NCBI GenBank assembly: GCA_951812305.1
Contig: CATOSB010000001.1
Location: 434,001 to 498,000 of the forward strand
Direction of reading: 5' to 3'
Origin: an uncultured Paracoccaceae bacterium
GTDB taxonomy: Bacteria; Pseudomonadota; Alphaproteobacteria; Rhodobacterales; Rhodobacteraceae
DNA: 64,000 bases
Shown: one piece after another, positions 1-10,392 of the stretch
Position numbering within the stretch: position 1 is the stretch's first letter
How the letters are laid out: the number at the start of each line of letters is the position of its first letter
Notes under the pieces: generated by a model
The model's database searches: none
The model's input: only the letters and a program-made list of their open reading frames with translations
Told to the model about the DNA's origin: nothing
Position numbers and translations under genes: made by a program

Positions 1-743
1 ACTTTGCGGAGAAGAACCAAATTCCGATCGCAAAGGATAAGCGTGGCGAGGCACCGTTTAGTGTCGATGCGAACCTATTGCATACCTCGTCTGAGGGGAA
101 AATTCTCGAAGATCCGGCAAAGGCCGCGCCTGATTATGTTTATCAACGTACTGTCGCACCGGAAGTTGCACCGAACGAGCCGGAATACGTTGAAATTGGC
201 TTTGAAAAGGGTGATGCGGTCTCAGTCAACGGCGAAGATTTGTCCCCGGCCACAATCCTGACGAAGCTAAACGAATTGGGCGGCAATCATGGCATCGGAC
301 GGCTCGATTTTGTCGAAAATCGTTTCGTGGGGATGAAATCGCGCGGCATCTATGAAACGCCCGGTGGCACGGTTCTGCTGGAGGCGCATCGCGGGATCGA
401 GCAGATCACGTTGGACAGCGGCGCAGGGCATCTGAAAGACAGCCTTATGTCGCGCTATGCGGAATTGATATACAACGGATTCTGGTTCTCGCCTGAGCGC
501 GAGATGCTGCAGGCGGCGATCGACAAGAGTCAGGAACATGTATCGGGCACTGTAAGGTTGAAACTTTACAAGGGTTCGGTCGATTGTGTCGGTCGCTGGT
601 CTGATCAATCGCTTTATTCCGAGGCACATGTGACGTTTGAAGAAGACGCAGGAGCATATGACCAGAAAGATGCCGCCGGGTTCATTCAGTTGAATGCATT
701 ACGATTGAAGTTACTGGCAGCGCGTAACCGGCGAAAGGGTTAG
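1..743 (+). CDS. argG: argininosuccinate synthase, 3' part
   Basis: Joins citrulline and aspartate, using ATP, to make argininosuccinate in cytoplasmic arginine biosynthesis. The gene is cut by the window edge; the first complete codon begins at base 3 and about 246 residues remain of a family of roughly 400. Recognised from the C-terminal half of the family: [19 protein letters not shown], then [18 protein letters not shown] and the tail with LKLYKGS. The downstream neighbour is convergent, so argG ends its transcription unit here. Function is known from the family; nothing in the visible part looks damaged. Confidence 0.95.
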   Translation, partial: FAEKNQIPIAKDKRGEAPFSVDANLLHTSSEGKILEDPAKAAPDYVYQRTVAPEVAPNEPEYVEIGFEKGDAVSVNGEDLSPATILTKLNELGGNHGIGRLDFVENRFVGMKSRGIYETPGGTVLLEAHRGIEQITLDSGAGHLKDSLMSRYAELIYNGFWFSPEREMLQAAIDKSQEHVSGTVRLKLYKGSVDCVGRWSDQSLYSEAHVTFEEDAGAYDQKDAAGFIQLNALRLKLLAARNRRKG

Positions 744-948
744 GGCGATCTTTTGCGATGCGCTCAGTATCCAATTTTTACCCGGGCGCGCTCATCGAGA
801 AGATGCGCAGCAAATCGAAAGAGGTGCAGCGAGCGCCAAAACCTCCGGTATTCGTCTGATGGCCAACATTGGGCATTCTTTGTTTTTGATCACCCGGCCG
901 AAATGTTCGTTTCCGTGACGTTTATGGCTGCAATTGGGTTCTGTTCGC

Positions 949-1665
949 TTAATCAAATCGCAGGCGGAAGCTCCACAATTTCAGATAATGTTGCAGGGAT
1001 TCTGCCAGAATCGAGCTAAATTTCGGTGCCAACTCAGGTAGCTTCGGTTCTGCCCCTGCAAATCCGGTAGAGGCACGTACGCTGCCGTACCAATGGGACG
1101 CCCAAACGCCGTCAGCTTTATTGCCGCCCACTGGCCAGCATAACATGTTTGCGTCAAAACTGATCCCAAGTGCTGCGCAAAGGCTGGTTAGTGCCTGTTT
1201 TGGATTCGCGCGGATTGCAGTGCTGTCGATAACGATCGGCCTATGGCCAAGCGCGCGGACGCGTTCGTAAATCTCAATCTGTTGTCGAAATCCGAGGTCG
1301 TCTGCGACTAAGTTCTCCCGTTTAGCGGCATAGCTGGCGATCACTCGCGCAGGATGCCGGATGAGGAAGACGCTTTTGACATCCGCAAGCCAGTCAAGGC
1401 CCCAACCGCCAAGCATGTGATGTGTCATATGCTTTTGGTATTGAATGGGCGTTCGAGTTGGCGCGGCAAGCTGTCCTGCGACCTTGGCGGGATCCTGGGG
1501 CTGGGAAGCCAGTATTTCGTCACGCATCGGATGGACCAAGCCCGTTTCGGCCAAATACGCCGCATAATACGGCTCATCCACCACCGAACAATCGCTGCGC
1601 TGGGCGAATGAATACATCAGCGCGGTCGACAAGTTACGTGGGCCGGACCACATCGCGATTTTCAC
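949..1665 (-). CDS. sulfotransferase-like protein
   Basis: A protein of about 238 residues of the sulfotransferase superfamily, which moves sulfuryl groups from PAPS. The N-terminal MWSGPRNLSTALMYSF resembles the 5'-phosphosulfate-binding loop, and VFLIRHPARVIASYAAKRE resembles the 3'-phosphate-binding segment. I chose the GTG at 1665 because GGAG lies six bases upstream and the protein then starts just before the conserved loop; a TTG at 1692 would add nine residues. It is convergent with argG and divergent from msrA. The substrate cannot be told from sequence. Family assignment is fairly sure, function only inferred. Confidence 0.75.
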   Translation of the reverse strand: MKIAMWSGPRNLSTALMYSFAQRSDCSVVDEPYYAAYLAETGLVHPMRDEILASQPQDPAKVAGQLAAPTRTPIQYQKHMTHHMLGGWGLDWLADVKSVFLIRHPARVIASYAAKRENLVADDLGFRQQIEIYERVRALGHRPIVIDSTAIRANPKQALTSLCAALGISFDANMLCWPVGGNKADGVWASHWYGSVRASTGFAGAEPKLPELAPKFSSILAESLQHYLKLWSFRLRFD

Positions 1666-1710
1666 GGCTGTCTCCACCGCAGTTTTCTGCAAGCTACATT
1701 CCGCGCGACC

Positions 1711-1738
1711 GCTTGCAAGCCCTCACCTGTGCGTGAGG
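1711..1738. promoter_or_regulatory. palindromes in the msrA/sulfotransferase divergent gap
   Basis: The 139-bp gap between two divergent genes contains a perfect 10-bp palindrome GCTTGCAAGC (1711-1720). Directly after it is a 6-bp inverted repeat, CCTCAC (1721-1726) and GTGAGG (1733-1738). Either could be an operator or part of a leader hairpin. No regulator can be named. Confidence 0.3.
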
Positions 1739-1804
1739 TCACGCGGGGGTGACTTGATGTGATATCCACAGAAACAATAACAGTGGCGCAAAGGAGAACC
1801 TCCA

Positions 1805-2470
1805 ATGATGCGCGTAGCAGATCAAGTGAAATCCGTCAGTTTGTCCATCGCAATTGCGTTGACAATTATCCTGCAATGCCAATCCGCGCTCGCAGCAGAA
1901 CAGGCAAAGGCAATCTTTGCCGGCGGCTGTTTTTGGTGCGTCGAAAAGGATTTCGAATCTGTGCCAGGGGTAATTGAAGTGGTATCTGGCTTTACGGGGG
2001 GCGACGTTGCGAACCCGGCCTATAAGCAAGTTGTCAAGGGCGGCACGGGTCATGTCGAGGCGGTTGAGATCACGTATGACCCCACCAAAGTTTCCTATGG
2101 ACAATTGTTGCACATGTTTTTTCGCTCGGTCGACCCAACAGACGCGGGCGGACAATTCTGTGATCGCGGACACAGCTACACAACAGCAATTTTCGTCTCT
2201 GATTCGGCTGAAAAGACCGCAGCTTTAATTGCCAAGTCAAATGCAGAAGCCGCTCTCGGCAAGTCCGTTGTAACCCCAATACATGACGCCGGGCCATTCT
2301 TTGCAGCCAACGACTATCATCAGGATTTCTACAAACAGACTAAAAAGATCATTACGCGGTTTGGTCCTTCATCCAAAGCGAAGGCCTATAAACGTTATCG
2401 CAAGGCCTGTGGACGTGACGCGCGCGTCAGAGAGCTTTGGGGCAATGAAGCGCCCTTCGCCGGGACCTAA
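1805..2470 (+). CDS. msrA: peptide-methionine (S)-S-oxide reductase, exported
   Basis: Reduces the S-epimer of methionine sulfoxide in proteins. The catalytic motif GCFWCVE follows a signal-peptide-like N-terminus of about 30 residues (hydrophobic stretch, then SALAAEQA), so the 221-residue enzyme is probably periplasmic. C-terminal YHQDFYK is also typical. The start at 1805 (two ATG codons in a row) has AAAGGAG about ten bases upstream. It is transcribed alone or with mutS, 63 bases downstream. Identification is firm; the exported location is inferred. Confidence 0.95.
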   Translation: MMRVADQVKSVSLSIAIALTIILQCQSALAAEQAKAIFAGGCFWCVEKDFESVPGVIEVVSGFTGGDVANPAYKQVVKGGTGHVEAVEITYDPTKVSYGQLLHMFFRSVDPTDAGGQFCDRGHSYTTAIFVSDSAEKTAALIAKSNAEAALGKSVVTPIHDAGPFFAANDYHQDFYKQTKKIITRFGPSSKAKAYKRYRKACGRDARVRELWGNEAPFAGT

Positions 2471-2483
2471 ATTCCCGCTTTAA

Positions 2484-2526
2484 CCCCGGAATCGCCGCCG
2501 TTAGTCTCGCGGCGGAATATCCGGGG
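2484..2526 (+). promoter_or_regulatory. two-tier hairpin covering the mutS ribosome binding site
   Basis: Outer arms CCCCGGA (2484-2490) and TCCGGGG (2520-2526) pair perfectly. Inside them CCGCCG (2495-2500) pairs with CGGCGG (2510-2515). The right outer arm contains most of the only purine-rich Shine-Dalgarno candidate (GGGGGA, 2523-2528) of mutS, which starts with GTG at 2534. It could limit mutS translation, or be the decayed terminator of msrA; there is no T tract. Confidence 0.5.
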
Positions 2527-2533
2527 GATTATC

Positions 2534-5188
2534 GTGGCAGGTTCGTCCACCACACCGATGATGGCGCAATATCTTCGCATCAAGGAACAGTATCCTGATG
2601 CCCTTTTGTTCTATCGCATGGGCGATTTCTACGAAATGTTCTTCGATGACGCCGTGGCCGCGTCTGCAGCACTAGATATCGCATTGACAAAGCGCGGTAC
2701 CCACAACGGTGCGGATATCCCAATGTGCGGCGTGCCTGTTCACTCTGCTGAGGGATACTTGCTCTCACTGATCCGCAAGGGCTTTCGCGTAGCTGTGTGT
2801 GAACAGATGGAAGACCCGGCTGAGGCGAAGAAGCGTGGTTCAAAATCTGTTGTAAAGCGAGATGTCGTTCGCCTGGTCACGCCAGGCACATTGACCGAGG
2901 ATACGTTGCTGGAAGCCCGGCAGAACAATTACCTTGCCGCATTCGCTAATATCAGAGGCGAAGGCGCGCTCGCTTGGGTCGATATTTCTACCGGAGGCTT
3001 GCAAGTCAGCCGTAGCGCACTTGATCGACTTTCACCTGATTTGGCTGCGGTTGCGCCAGCTGAGCTGTTGGTGACAGAAGACAACGAAGAACCGGTTTCT
3101 GCTATTGCTGACGATCTGGGGATCGGCTTGACGACGTTGTCCGCGCCAAGCTTTGATTCTACCGGCGCGCATGACCGGCTTTGTCGGCTGTTCGGAGTCA
3201 ACAGTCTTGACGCATTCGGCAGCTATACCCGGGCAGAAGTTTCGGCGCTGGGTGCCATCGCGGAATACCTGGAAATCACGCAAAAGAGTAAACTGCCGAC
3301 GTTACAACGGCCCATACACGTCGAGCGTTCATCAGTCATGCAAATCGATGCCGCGACACGACGTAATTTGGAATTGACTCGGTCGCTATCGGGTGGGCGC
3401 GATGGATCTCTGTTATGGGCAGTCGACCGGACGGTCACTGCAGGTGGAGCCCGGTTGTTGGAGCGTCGCCTTTCCTCCCCTTCTCGCGATCTGAACCGGA
3501 TCAGTTTGCGGTTGGATGGTGTGGTGTACTTCGTAGATTCCGGCCGGGTTAGAGACGATATTCGTGCCATATTGCGCTCCGCACCAGATGTCGAGCGAGC
3601 GGTTTCCCGATTGGCACTCGAACGCGGCGGTCCGAGAGACCTGGCCGCAATTCGCGACGCATTGTCGGCATCGGCTGAACTTTTGCCGATGTTGTCGGTC
3701 GATCCTCCGCAAGTGATCCGTTCGGCGGTCGCCGCGACCGGGGGCAACGAGGATATTGCGGCTCTTCTTGAGGCAGCGCTGGTGGCAGAGCCCCCGATTT
3801 TGGCGAGAGATGGCGGGTTTGTTTCCAGTGGCTACAGCGCGGAACTGGATGAATCGCGGGCGCTGCGCGATGAGGGCCGCGGCGTCATTGCCACGATGCA
3901 ATCCGAATATGCGGACGAAACCAAAATCCCCTCTCTAAAGGTCAAACACAACAATGTGCTTGGTTACTTCATCGAGACCACAGCGACCCATGCCGAGAAG
4001 ATGCTGTCACCACCGCTGAGTGAACGGTTCATTCATCGCCAGACTACTGCCAACGCCGTTCGTTTTACGACCATTGAGTTGAGCGAGATGGAGACAAAGA
4101 TCCTCAACTCTACCGGACGCGCGCTTGAACTGGAGAAGGCGATTTTCGATACGCTGCGCTCAGCTGTCGTGGATGCCGCACCTGAGCTACTTGGCCTTGC
4201 AAATGGCTTAAGTGAAATCGATCTTCTCTCGGCACTTGCCGATCTTGCGGTGACCGACAATTGGTGTCGCCCATTCGTTCAGGACAGCCGTATGTTCGAG
4301 ATCGACAGCGGGCGGCATCCAGTCGTCGAACGGGCTTTGCGCGCCCAATCCGGAGCCTCGTTTGTGGCAAATAACTGTACGTTGTCGCCCATCAATGACG
4401 GCGCCAGCATCCGTCTGCTGACCGGCCCGAACATGGCGGGTAAATCAACTTACCTGCGCCAGAATGCTCTGATCGCGATTCTCGCTCAGATGGGCAGCTT
4501 CGTTCCTGCATCGCGCGCCGAAATAGGTTTGGTCAGTCAGGTGTTCAGCCGGGTTGGGGCGTCGGACGACTTGGCGCGCGGACGGTCAACTTTCATGGTC
4601 GAAATGATTGAAACGGCTGCAATCTTGAATCAAGCGGACGATCATGCGCTGGTTATTCTCGATGAAATCGGGCGGGGAACGGCCACCTATGACGGATTAT
4701 CGATTGCATGGGCCACGCTTGAACACCTGCACGACGTCAACAAATGCCGCGCCCTGTTTGCGACCCATTACCATGAATTGACGCAGCTTGCCGATCGGTT
4801 GGATGGCGTTGGCAATGCAACGGTGGCGGTAAAAGAGTGGGAGGGCGACGTAATTTTCCTGCATGAAGTGCGCGATGGCGCAGCGGACCGCTCCTATGGT
4901 GTACAGGTCGCGCGGCTTGCCGGTTTGCCGGGATCGGTGGTTGAGCGCGCACGCGAAGTACTGGCAATGCTGGAAGAAGGCGCGCGTGAAGGCGGTCAGG
5001 GCACAAAAGTCATCATAGATGATCTACCGTTGTTCTCAGCGGCGCCTGCGACTGCGCCTATGCCAGCCGCAAAAGAAAACGCGCTGGAAAAGAAATTTGA
5101 AAGCGTAAATCCCGATAGCCTGACACCACGCGAGGCGCTTGACCTGCTCTACGAATTGAAATCGCTATCTTCGAATGATGAGCGCTGA
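2534..5188 (+). CDS. mutS: DNA mismatch repair protein MutS
   Basis: Recognises mismatches and small loops and starts methyl-directed repair with MutL. It has 884 residues, normal for the family. The mismatch-reading motif is visible near the N-terminus ([12 protein letters not shown], the Phe-X-Glu). The Walker A loop [14 protein letters not shown] lies near residue 635, followed by the Walker B region [15 protein letters not shown] and the ATHYHEL switch. The start is GTG at 2534 with GGGGGA just upstream. The gene stands next to msrA on the same strand and is convergent with grpE. No defect is seen, so the strain should not be a mutS mutator. Confidence 0.97.
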   Translation: MAGSSTTPMMAQYLRIKEQYPDALLFYRMGDFYEMFFDDAVAASAALDIALTKRGTHNGADIPMCGVPVHSAEGYLLSLIRKGFRVAVCEQMEDPAEAKKRGSKSVVKRDVVRLVTPGTLTEDTLLEARQNNYLAAFANIRGEGALAWVDISTGGLQVSRSALDRLSPDLAAVAPAELLVTEDNEEPVSAIADDLGIGLTTLSAPSFDSTGAHDRLCRLFGVNSLDAFGSYTRAEVSALGAIAEYLEITQKSKLPTLQRPIHVERSSVMQIDAATRRNLELTRSLSGGRDGSLLWAVDRTVTAGGARLLERRLSSPSRDLNRISLRLDGVVYFVDSGRVRDDIRAILRSAPDVERAVSRLALERGGPRDLAAIRDALSASAELLPMLSVDPPQVIRSAVAATGGNEDIAALLEAALVAEPPILARDGGFVSSGYSAELDESRALRDEGRGVIATMQSEYADETKIPSLKVKHNNVLGYFIETTATHAEKMLSPPLSERFIHRQTTANAVRFTTIELSEMETKILNSTGRALELEKAIFDTLRSAVVDAAPELLGLANGLSEIDLLSALADLAVTDNWCRPFVQDSRMFEIDSGRHPVVERALRAQSGASFVANNCTLSPINDGASIRLLTGPNMAGKSTYLRQNALIAILAQMGSFVPASRAEIGLVSQVFSRVGASDDLARGRSTFMVEMIETAAILNQADDHALVILDEIGRGTATYDGLSIAWATLEHLHDVNKCRALFATHYHELTQLADRLDGVGNATVAVKEWEGDVIFLHEVRDGAADRSYGVQVARLAGLPGSVVERAREVLAMLEEGAREGGQGTKVIIDDLPLFSAAPATAPMPAAKENALEKKFESVNPDSLTPREALDLLYELKSLSSNDER

Positions 5189-5235
5189 CCGGCCGGGGCC
5201 CTTACGGCGATAGCTTAGTCATCGGTGAGGTAAAC

Positions 5236-5853
5236 CTAACCGGGGTTCGAGCTGACCCCAACCTGCGCCGGGCGCAAAAGCCGGTCATGCAGCATAAAAC
5301 CCGTCAGGCTAACCTGAATGATGTCGCCCGCTTTCGTCTCTGGAAGAGGTGCTTCAAACATTGCCTGATGCAGTTGTGGATCGAAATTGTCGCCGATTTC
5401 CGGCTGAATAGGCTCGATTCCATGTTTTCCAAACACGTTCAGAAGTTCGCGCATGGTCAGCTCGACACCCTCCAGCAACGCACCGGACACTTCACGCTGT
5501 TCGTCGGTCGCTGCCTCTAAGGCGCGGGACAGGTTGTCGTAAACAGGGAGAAGATCACGGGCGAGTTTCGATCCACCATATTGCTCGGCCTCGCGGCGAT
5601 CACGCTCGCTGCGCTTGCGCATGTTTTCAGCGTCGGCAAGCGCGCGCATGAATCGAACCTTGAACTCATCGCGTTCTGCCACAACCTGTTCAATCGCTGC
5701 TTCGATCTCTGATTCCAGCGCAGCCTGATCGGCGGCTTCTTCAATCTCTTGCGTGATGTCGATCTGTTCTTCGTCTTCGGTCAAAGCCGACAGGTCGACA
5801 TCCGGCATACTGGGTTTCTTCTGCTCTTCCACCGCTTCCATTCCTTCACCCAC
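5236..5853 (-). CDS. grpE: nucleotide exchange factor GrpE
   Basis: Co-chaperone that releases ADP from DnaK. The protein has 205 residues: an acidic N-terminal tail (ALTEDEEQIDITQEIEEA), a long charged helix (RDEFKVRFMRALADAENM) and the beta domain with EPIQPEIGDNFDPQLHQA. It follows hrcA with an 8-bp overlap, so the two are one translationally coupled heat-shock operon. The GTG at 5853 is used because of this overlap; an ATG at 5841 would shorten it by four residues. No CIRCE element is visible upstream of the operon. Confidence 0.96.
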   Translation of the reverse strand: MGEGMEAVEEQKKPSMPDVDLSALTEDEEQIDITQEIEEAADQAALESEIEAAIEQVVAERDEFKVRFMRALADAENMRKRSERDRREAEQYGGSKLARDLLPVYDNLSRALEAATDEQREVSGALLEGVELTMRELLNVFGKHGIEPIQPEIGDNFDPQLHQAMFEAPLPETKAGDIIQVSLTGFMLHDRLLRPAQVGVSSNPG

Positions 5854-6910
5854 GATTCGCGATCAGCCGTCCTACCAGCTGCGCGGTATAGTCAACGATT
5901 GGCACAATGCGCCCGTAATTCAGCCGCGTGGGTCCTATGACCCCAACAGCACCGATAATCTTTCGATCAGAGTTCATATATGGAGACACCACCAAAGAGG
6001 AACCCGAAAGTGAAAAAAGCTTGTTTTCGGAGCCAATAAATATGCGTACGCCTTCGCCTTCATCCGCCAGTTCAAGAAATTCGGCGATGTCGCGCTTGCG
6101 CTCAAGATCATCAAACAGGTTTCGCACGCGATCCAACTCGTCAGCCTGAGGCTCCTCGCCCAACAGATTCGCGCGTCCGCGAACAATCAACCGTTCGTAG
6201 GTTTCGCCTTCGCTCTCCCAAATTGCCGAACCGCTTTCGACAAGTTCGGCTGCTAGCTTGTCGAGTTCCTGACGGCGTGCCGCAACTTCCGTCGCCAATG
6301 TGGCGCGTAGTTCTGAGATCGTGCGGCCGTCGGCGAGAGAATTGAGAAAATTTGCAGCTTCGCGCATCGAGGACGGTGTTTGCCCGATTGGGGGAACAAA
6401 GACACGGTTATCGACATGGCCATCTGCAAACACCACCACTGCTAGCGCCCTGTCGGGGGCAAGCGAAACAAACTCCACATGTCGGATCGGTGCCTCGTGT
6501 TTGGGTGTCAGGACAAGGCTGGCGCCGGAGGTGATGCCGGATAGCGCAGAGCCGATCTGATCCAGCACGGCGCCGACATCGCCTTCATTGGTTCCGGTGG
6601 TTGCATCGATCTTCTCACGGTCTGTTTGATCTAGGTCCTCGACCTCCATCAGCCCATCGACAAACATCCGCAATCCCTGCTGGGTAGGAATTCTCCCCGC
6701 CGAGATATGGGGCGAATCCAGAAGACCGAGATACTCCAAATCCTGCATCACATTGCGTATCGTCGCAGCTGAAACCTTTTCTGACATTGACCTTGTCAGT
6801 GTGCGTGAACCGACAGGTTCACCATTTCCCAGGTAACCTTCAACCACGCGACGAAATACTTCCCGGCTGCGGTCATTAAGTTCCGAAAGGCTATGCTGGT
6901 TTTCTGACAT
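5846..6910 (-). CDS. hrcA: heat-inducible transcription repressor HrcA
   Basis: Represses chaperone operons by binding the CIRCE operator, and depends on GroEL for folding. It has 354 residues: an N-terminal winged helix (LNDRSREVFRRVVEGYLGNG, then VGSRTLTR and AATIRNVMQDLEYLGLL) and a C-terminal GAF-like domain ending with IGVIGPTRLNYGRIVP. The frame stays open another 504 bases upstream, but the ATG at 6910 matches the family start. First gene of hrcA-grpE and divergent from rph. The 115-bp gap shows no TTAGCACTC/GAGTGCTAA pair, so it probably regulates groESL elsewhere. Confidence 0.95.
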   Translation of the reverse strand: MSENQHSLSELNDRSREVFRRVVEGYLGNGEPVGSRTLTRSMSEKVSAATIRNVMQDLEYLGLLDSPHISAGRIPTQQGLRMFVDGLMEVEDLDQTDREKIDATTGTNEGDVGAVLDQIGSALSGITSGASLVLTPKHEAPIRHVEFVSLAPDRALAVVVFADGHVDNRVFVPPIGQTPSSMREAANFLNSLADGRTISELRATLATEVAARRQELDKLAAELVESGSAIWESEGETYERLIVRGRANLLGEEPQADELDRVRNLFDDLERKRDIAEFLELADEGEGVRIFIGSENKLFSLSGSSLVVSPYMNSDRKIIGAVGVIGPTRLNYGRIVPIVDYTAQLVGRLIANRG

Positions 6911-7025
6911 TGGAGGCACTTTGTTCGGCAAGACAAAATAGGGTTTCCGAACGGGGGGGTCAATCGGGGTTGCGCCATACGCTCGGGCAGGGGTAAGTCG
7001 GAACAAGTTCAACGAAAGGAAGACA

Positions 7026-7736
7026 ATGCGACCCTCTGGCAGAGAGTTGGACGCCATGCGTCCAGTCGAGATAGAAACCGGACTCTCGCGCCATGCGGAA
7101 GGGAGCTGCATGATCAAATGTGGTGCAACACATGTCTTGTGCACCGCGTCACTGGAAGAGCGGGTTCCGCCCTTTCTAAAAAATACTGGTTTGGGATGGG
7201 TCACAGCCGAATACGGGATGCTGCCGAGAGCCACGAATACGCGGATGCGGCGCGAGGCAAAGTCGGGGCAGTCTGGTAGAACACAGGAAATACAACGGCT
7301 TATCGGTCGCTCTCTGCGAGCCGGAGTGGATCGGGTTGCCCTGGGCGAACGACAGATCACGATTGATTGTGACGTCATACAGGCCGATGGCGGAACCCGC
7401 TGTGCCTCGATCACAGGCGGATGGGTGGCTCTTCGTCTGGCGGTAAATGCGCTTATGAAAGCGGGTGATGTCGTGAGTGATCCGCTGGTAGATCCGATTG
7501 CTGCGGTTAGTTGTGGGATTTACGCAGGGCAGCCAGTGTTGGATCTCGATTACCCCGAAGACAGTGAAGCCGGCGTTGATGGAAATTTTGTGATGACCGG
7601 GTCCGGGAAGTTAGTAGAGGTGCAAATGTCGGCGGAGGGCGCAACGTTTTCCAAAGACGAGATGCAAACGTTAATGCAGCTGGCGGATAAAGGTGTCGCG
7701 GAATTGGTTTCGGCACAGTTGGTGGCGGTTGGTTGA
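7026..7736 (+). CDS. rph: ribonuclease PH
   Basis: Phosphorolytic 3'-5' exoribonuclease that trims tRNA precursors and degrades structured RNA; works as a hexamer. The 236-residue protein starts [19 protein letters not shown] and shows the family blocks [44 protein letters not shown] and VDGNFVMT. Its ATG is preceded by AAAGGAAG. It is the first gene of rph-rdgB-hemW, divergent from hrcA; only one base separates it from rdgB. Full length and intact. Confidence 0.97.
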   Translation: MRPSGRELDAMRPVEIETGLSRHAEGSCMIKCGATHVLCTASLEERVPPFLKNTGLGWVTAEYGMLPRATNTRMRREAKSGQSGRTQEIQRLIGRSLRAGVDRVALGERQITIDCDVIQADGGTRCASITGGWVALRLAVNALMKAGDVVSDPLVDPIAAVSCGIYAGQPVLDLDYPEDSEAGVDGNFVMTGSGKLVEVQMSAEGATFSKDEMQTLMQLADKGVAELVSAQLVAVG

Positions 7737-7737
7737 G

Positions 7738-8346
7738 ATGCGCCGTTTTGCCAGCGACACGCTTGTTATCGCCTCGCACAATTCGGGAAAGATCCGGGAG
7801 ACCGGAATGTTGCTGGAGCCGTTTGGCCTGACAGTCAAATCTGCAGGTGAATACGGTCTCACAGAGCCGAAAGAAACCGAAGACACTTTCACTGGAAATG
7901 CCCGGATCAAAGCGCATTTTACTTCGCGGGCAACGGGGCTCCCGGCGCTTTCCGACGACAGCGGCATTGAGGTTGACGCGCTGGGCGGTGCGCCCGGTGT
8001 CCATACTGCGGACTGGGCGGAAACGGGCTCTGGACGCGATTTCCCAATGGCGATGGAAAAGGTCTGGCGTCTATTGGAAGAATTGGGCGCGCCTGAACCC
8101 CGGGTTGCCCGTTTTCGATGTACGCTGTGCCTTGCCTGGCCAGACGGGCATGATGAGATATTTGAGGGCAAAGTCGAAGGTCAGGTTGTGTGGCCGATGC
8201 GTGGCGATCTTGGGTTTGGCTTTGACCCGGTATTCCTGCCCGATGGTGAGTGCGAAACTTTCGGAGAGATGGATCAGACCAAGAAACACGGGATGAGTCA
8301 TCGTGCAGATGCTTTTGCGAAACTCGTCGCGGCCTGTTTTGACTGA
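7738..8346 (+). CDS. rdgB: dITP/XTP pyrophosphatase RdgB
   Basis: House-cleaning enzyme that hydrolyses dITP, ITP and XTP to the monophosphates and so keeps deaminated purines out of DNA. It has 202 residues. The family signature [12 protein letters not shown] is at the N-terminus, then [32 protein letters not shown] and MSHRADAF. The ATG at 7738 lies one base after the rph stop, and the family start fits; an upstream ATG at 7693 inside rph would add 15 unlikely residues. It overlaps hemW downstream. Confidence 0.96.
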   Translation: MRRFASDTLVIASHNSGKIRETGMLLEPFGLTVKSAGEYGLTEPKETEDTFTGNARIKAHFTSRATGLPALSDDSGIEVDALGGAPGVHTADWAETGSGRDFPMAMEKVWRLLEELGAPEPRVARFRCTLCLAWPDGHDEIFEGKVEGQVVWPMRGDLGFGFDPVFLPDGECETFGEMDQTKKHGMSHRADAFAKLVAACFD

Positions 8347-9493
8347 GAATTGGGAGACAAATGGCTTTGGGGTCTATATTCATTGGCCGTATTGTCAGGC
8401 AAAATGCCCCTATTGTGATTTCAACAGCCACGTTGTGCGCGAGATTGATCAAGACGCGTGGGCAGGCGCTTATGTTCAGGAAATCGAGCGATACGGGCGG
8501 CTGACCGAAGGGCGCAATGTTCGGTCAGTTTATTTTGGCGGCGGGACTCCGAGCCTGATGAGCGGTCATGTTGTAGAGGCCGTATTGGAAACCATCTCGC
8601 GGGTCTGGACTGTCGACTCCGATATTGAGATCACATTGGAAGCAAACCCGACATCTGTCGAAGCTGCCCGGTTTCGCGATTATCGAAGTGCTGGCGTTAA
8701 CAGGGTATCGGTGGGCGTTCAGGCGTTGAACAATGCCGATCTGCGTGCGCTAGGCCGGTTGCACGATGTTGACGAAGCCATGTCAGCAATTGCGACCGCG
8801 CGAGACACATTCGATCGTATGAGTTTTGACCTGATTTATGCGCGGCAGGATCAAACGCTTGACGCCTGGCGTAAGGAGTTGGAGGCGGCGCTGGGGATGG
8901 GGCCGGACCATTTATCGTTGTATCAGCTGACAATTGAAGACGGCACCGCATTTGGCGATCGGTTTCGGGTCGGGAAACTCGGTGGATTGCCGGATGTAGA
9001 CCTTGGCGCGGATATGTATGAGTTGACACAGGACATGACAGTGACGGCTGGTCTTCCGGCATATGAGGTCTCTAACCATGCCGAAAACGGCCATGAAGGC
9101 CGCCACAACTTAATCTACTGGTCGGGCGGTGATTATGTCGGTATTGGACCTGGCGCGCACGGCCGTTTAACGGTCAACGGTGAACGATGGGCAACCGACG
9201 CGCTATCGTCGCCCGCGTTATGGATTGACGGCGTAAGGCGCGGGCGAAGAACCGAGAGCAAAGAAGCATTGACGCCGAAGGAGCGAGCGAGCGAATATCT
9301 TATGATGTCATTGCGAACAAGTATTGGTTGTGATAAGTCAATGATATCAGAGACTTATGTGAACACGGACGCAGTTGATAGTCTTGTCCGCGAGGGATTC
9401 CTAGAGCACGAGGCGTCCCGCTTGCGCACTACTGCGAAGGGTAGACTCGTGCTGAACTCCGTACTTAACGCATTATTGTCCACCGCCGACTAG
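8339..9493 (+). CDS. hemW: radical SAM heme chaperone HemW
   Basis: Radical SAM protein related to oxygen-independent coproporphyrinogen oxidase but now regarded as a heme chaperone. The 4Fe-4S motif appears in [18 protein letters not shown], followed by the SAM-binding [11 protein letters not shown] and the HemW C-terminal domain. About 384 residues. The start is uncertain: TTG at 8339 (overlap of 8 bases with rdgB) begins [19 protein letters not shown], which fits relatives as I remember them; ATG at 8303 would add 12 residues and overlap rdgB by 44 bases. It ends convergently on parB with a 4-bp overlap. Confidence 0.92.
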   Translation: MTENWETNGFGVYIHWPYCQAKCPYCDFNSHVVREIDQDAWAGAYVQEIERYGRLTEGRNVRSVYFGGGTPSLMSGHVVEAVLETISRVWTVDSDIEITLEANPTSVEAARFRDYRSAGVNRVSVGVQALNNADLRALGRLHDVDEAMSAIATARDTFDRMSFDLIYARQDQTLDAWRKELEAALGMGPDHLSLYQLTIEDGTAFGDRFRVGKLGGLPDVDLGADMYELTQDMTVTAGLPAYEVSNHAENGHEGRHNLIYWSGGDYVGIGPGAHGRLTVNGERWATDALSSPALWIDGVRRGRRTESKEALTPKERASEYLMMSLRTSIGCDKSMISETYVNTDAVDSLVREGFLEHEASRLRTTAKGRLVLNSVLNALLSTAD

Positions 9494-10389
9494 CGCATCC
9501 CTGCCAGCGCATTGCAGAGCAGATCCAGATCTTCGAGGCTCTGATACGTGATAATGATCTTGCCGGCATTTCCGCCTGGTTCATGATCGATCCGGACCGT
9601 CATCTTCGTTGCTGCGGAAAGATCGCCTTCCAACGCCTTGGTGTCTGCGTCTTTTTCCGGTTTTTTCGAAACGCCCCTCGGCCGCCGACCTTTGCCTTCC
9701 TTACGCACAAGTGACTCTGCCTCTCGAACGGAAAGCCCTTTTCCAACAATCGATTTTGCCAAGGCCTCCGGGTCGAGCGCTGTGACGAGCGCCCTTGCAT
9801 GACCGGCAGACAGCTTTCCATTGCGAACCATAGATTGAACAGAATCCGGAAGGTTCAGAAGGCGCAGAAGGTTCGCAATATGGCTGCGGCTTTTCCCAAG
9901 TGCTTCGGCGATTTTTTCCTGAGTGTGTCCAAATTTATCCATCAATTGACGGTAACCTGCGGCTTCTTCGATTGAATTGAGTTCCGCGCGCTGAATGTTC
10001 TCGATTATCGCGACTTCCAGCATTTCAATGTCGTCATAATCACGTATGAGCGCAGGAACTTCGTGCAGTTTCGCAAGCTGCGCGGCCCGCCATCGACGTT
10101 CACCTGCGACAATCTCGTAAGTATCGGCCCCACCAGGATGAGGGCGAAGAATGAGCGGCTGGATCACGCCCTTTTCACGAATTGAATTTGCGAGCTCGGC
10201 CAGATCGGATTCCGAAAAGCTTTTTCGAGGTTGTTCCGCGTTGGCGCGAATGCTTTCAACGGGAATAATTGCCTCTGAAACCGGGCCTGGCCTCTGTGAC
10301 CCTTCCCGATGCTCCACCGGCGCAACATCAGCCATGAGCGCGGAAAGCCCTCGCCCCAGACCCCTTCTCTCTCCACGCTTGTCTCTCAC
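9490..10389 (-). CDS. parB: chromosome partitioning protein ParB
   Basis: CTP-dependent clamp that loads at parS and spreads to form the partition complex. It has 299 residues: a ParA-interacting N-terminus (RRGLGRGLSALM), the ParB/Srx nuclease-like CTP-binding fold with GERRWRAAQ and ENIQRAELN, the helix-turn-helix around EKIAEALGKSRSHIANLLRL, and a C-terminal dimer domain. It starts with GTG at 10389, three bases after parA. Two perfect parS palindromes lie 1.4 and 3.3 kb away in the same block, as in other alphaproteobacteria. Confidence 0.97.
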   Translation of the reverse strand: MRDKRGERRGLGRGLSALMADVAPVEHREGSQRPGPVSEAIIPVESIRANAEQPRKSFSESDLAELANSIREKGVIQPLILRPHPGGADTYEIVAGERRWRAAQLAKLHEVPALIRDYDDIEMLEVAIIENIQRAELNSIEEAAGYRQLMDKFGHTQEKIAEALGKSRSHIANLLRLLNLPDSVQSMVRNGKLSAGHARALVTALDPEALAKSIVGKGLSVREAESLVRKEGKGRRPRGVSKKPEKDADTKALEGDLSAATKMTVRIDHEPGGNAGKIIITYQSLEDLDLLCNALAGMR

Positions 10390-10392
10390 ATT

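Noticed and set aside
5189..5235. Terminator between convergent mutS and grpE
   Set aside because: The 47-bp gap has GC-rich bases but no clear stem followed by a T run.
6911..7025. CIRCE operator upstream of hrcA-grpE
   Set aside because: I looked for TTAGCACTC and its inverted partner in the gap and do not see them.
6911..7414. 504-base N-terminal extension of hrcA
   Set aside because: It runs antisense through rph; the family start is the ATG at 6910.
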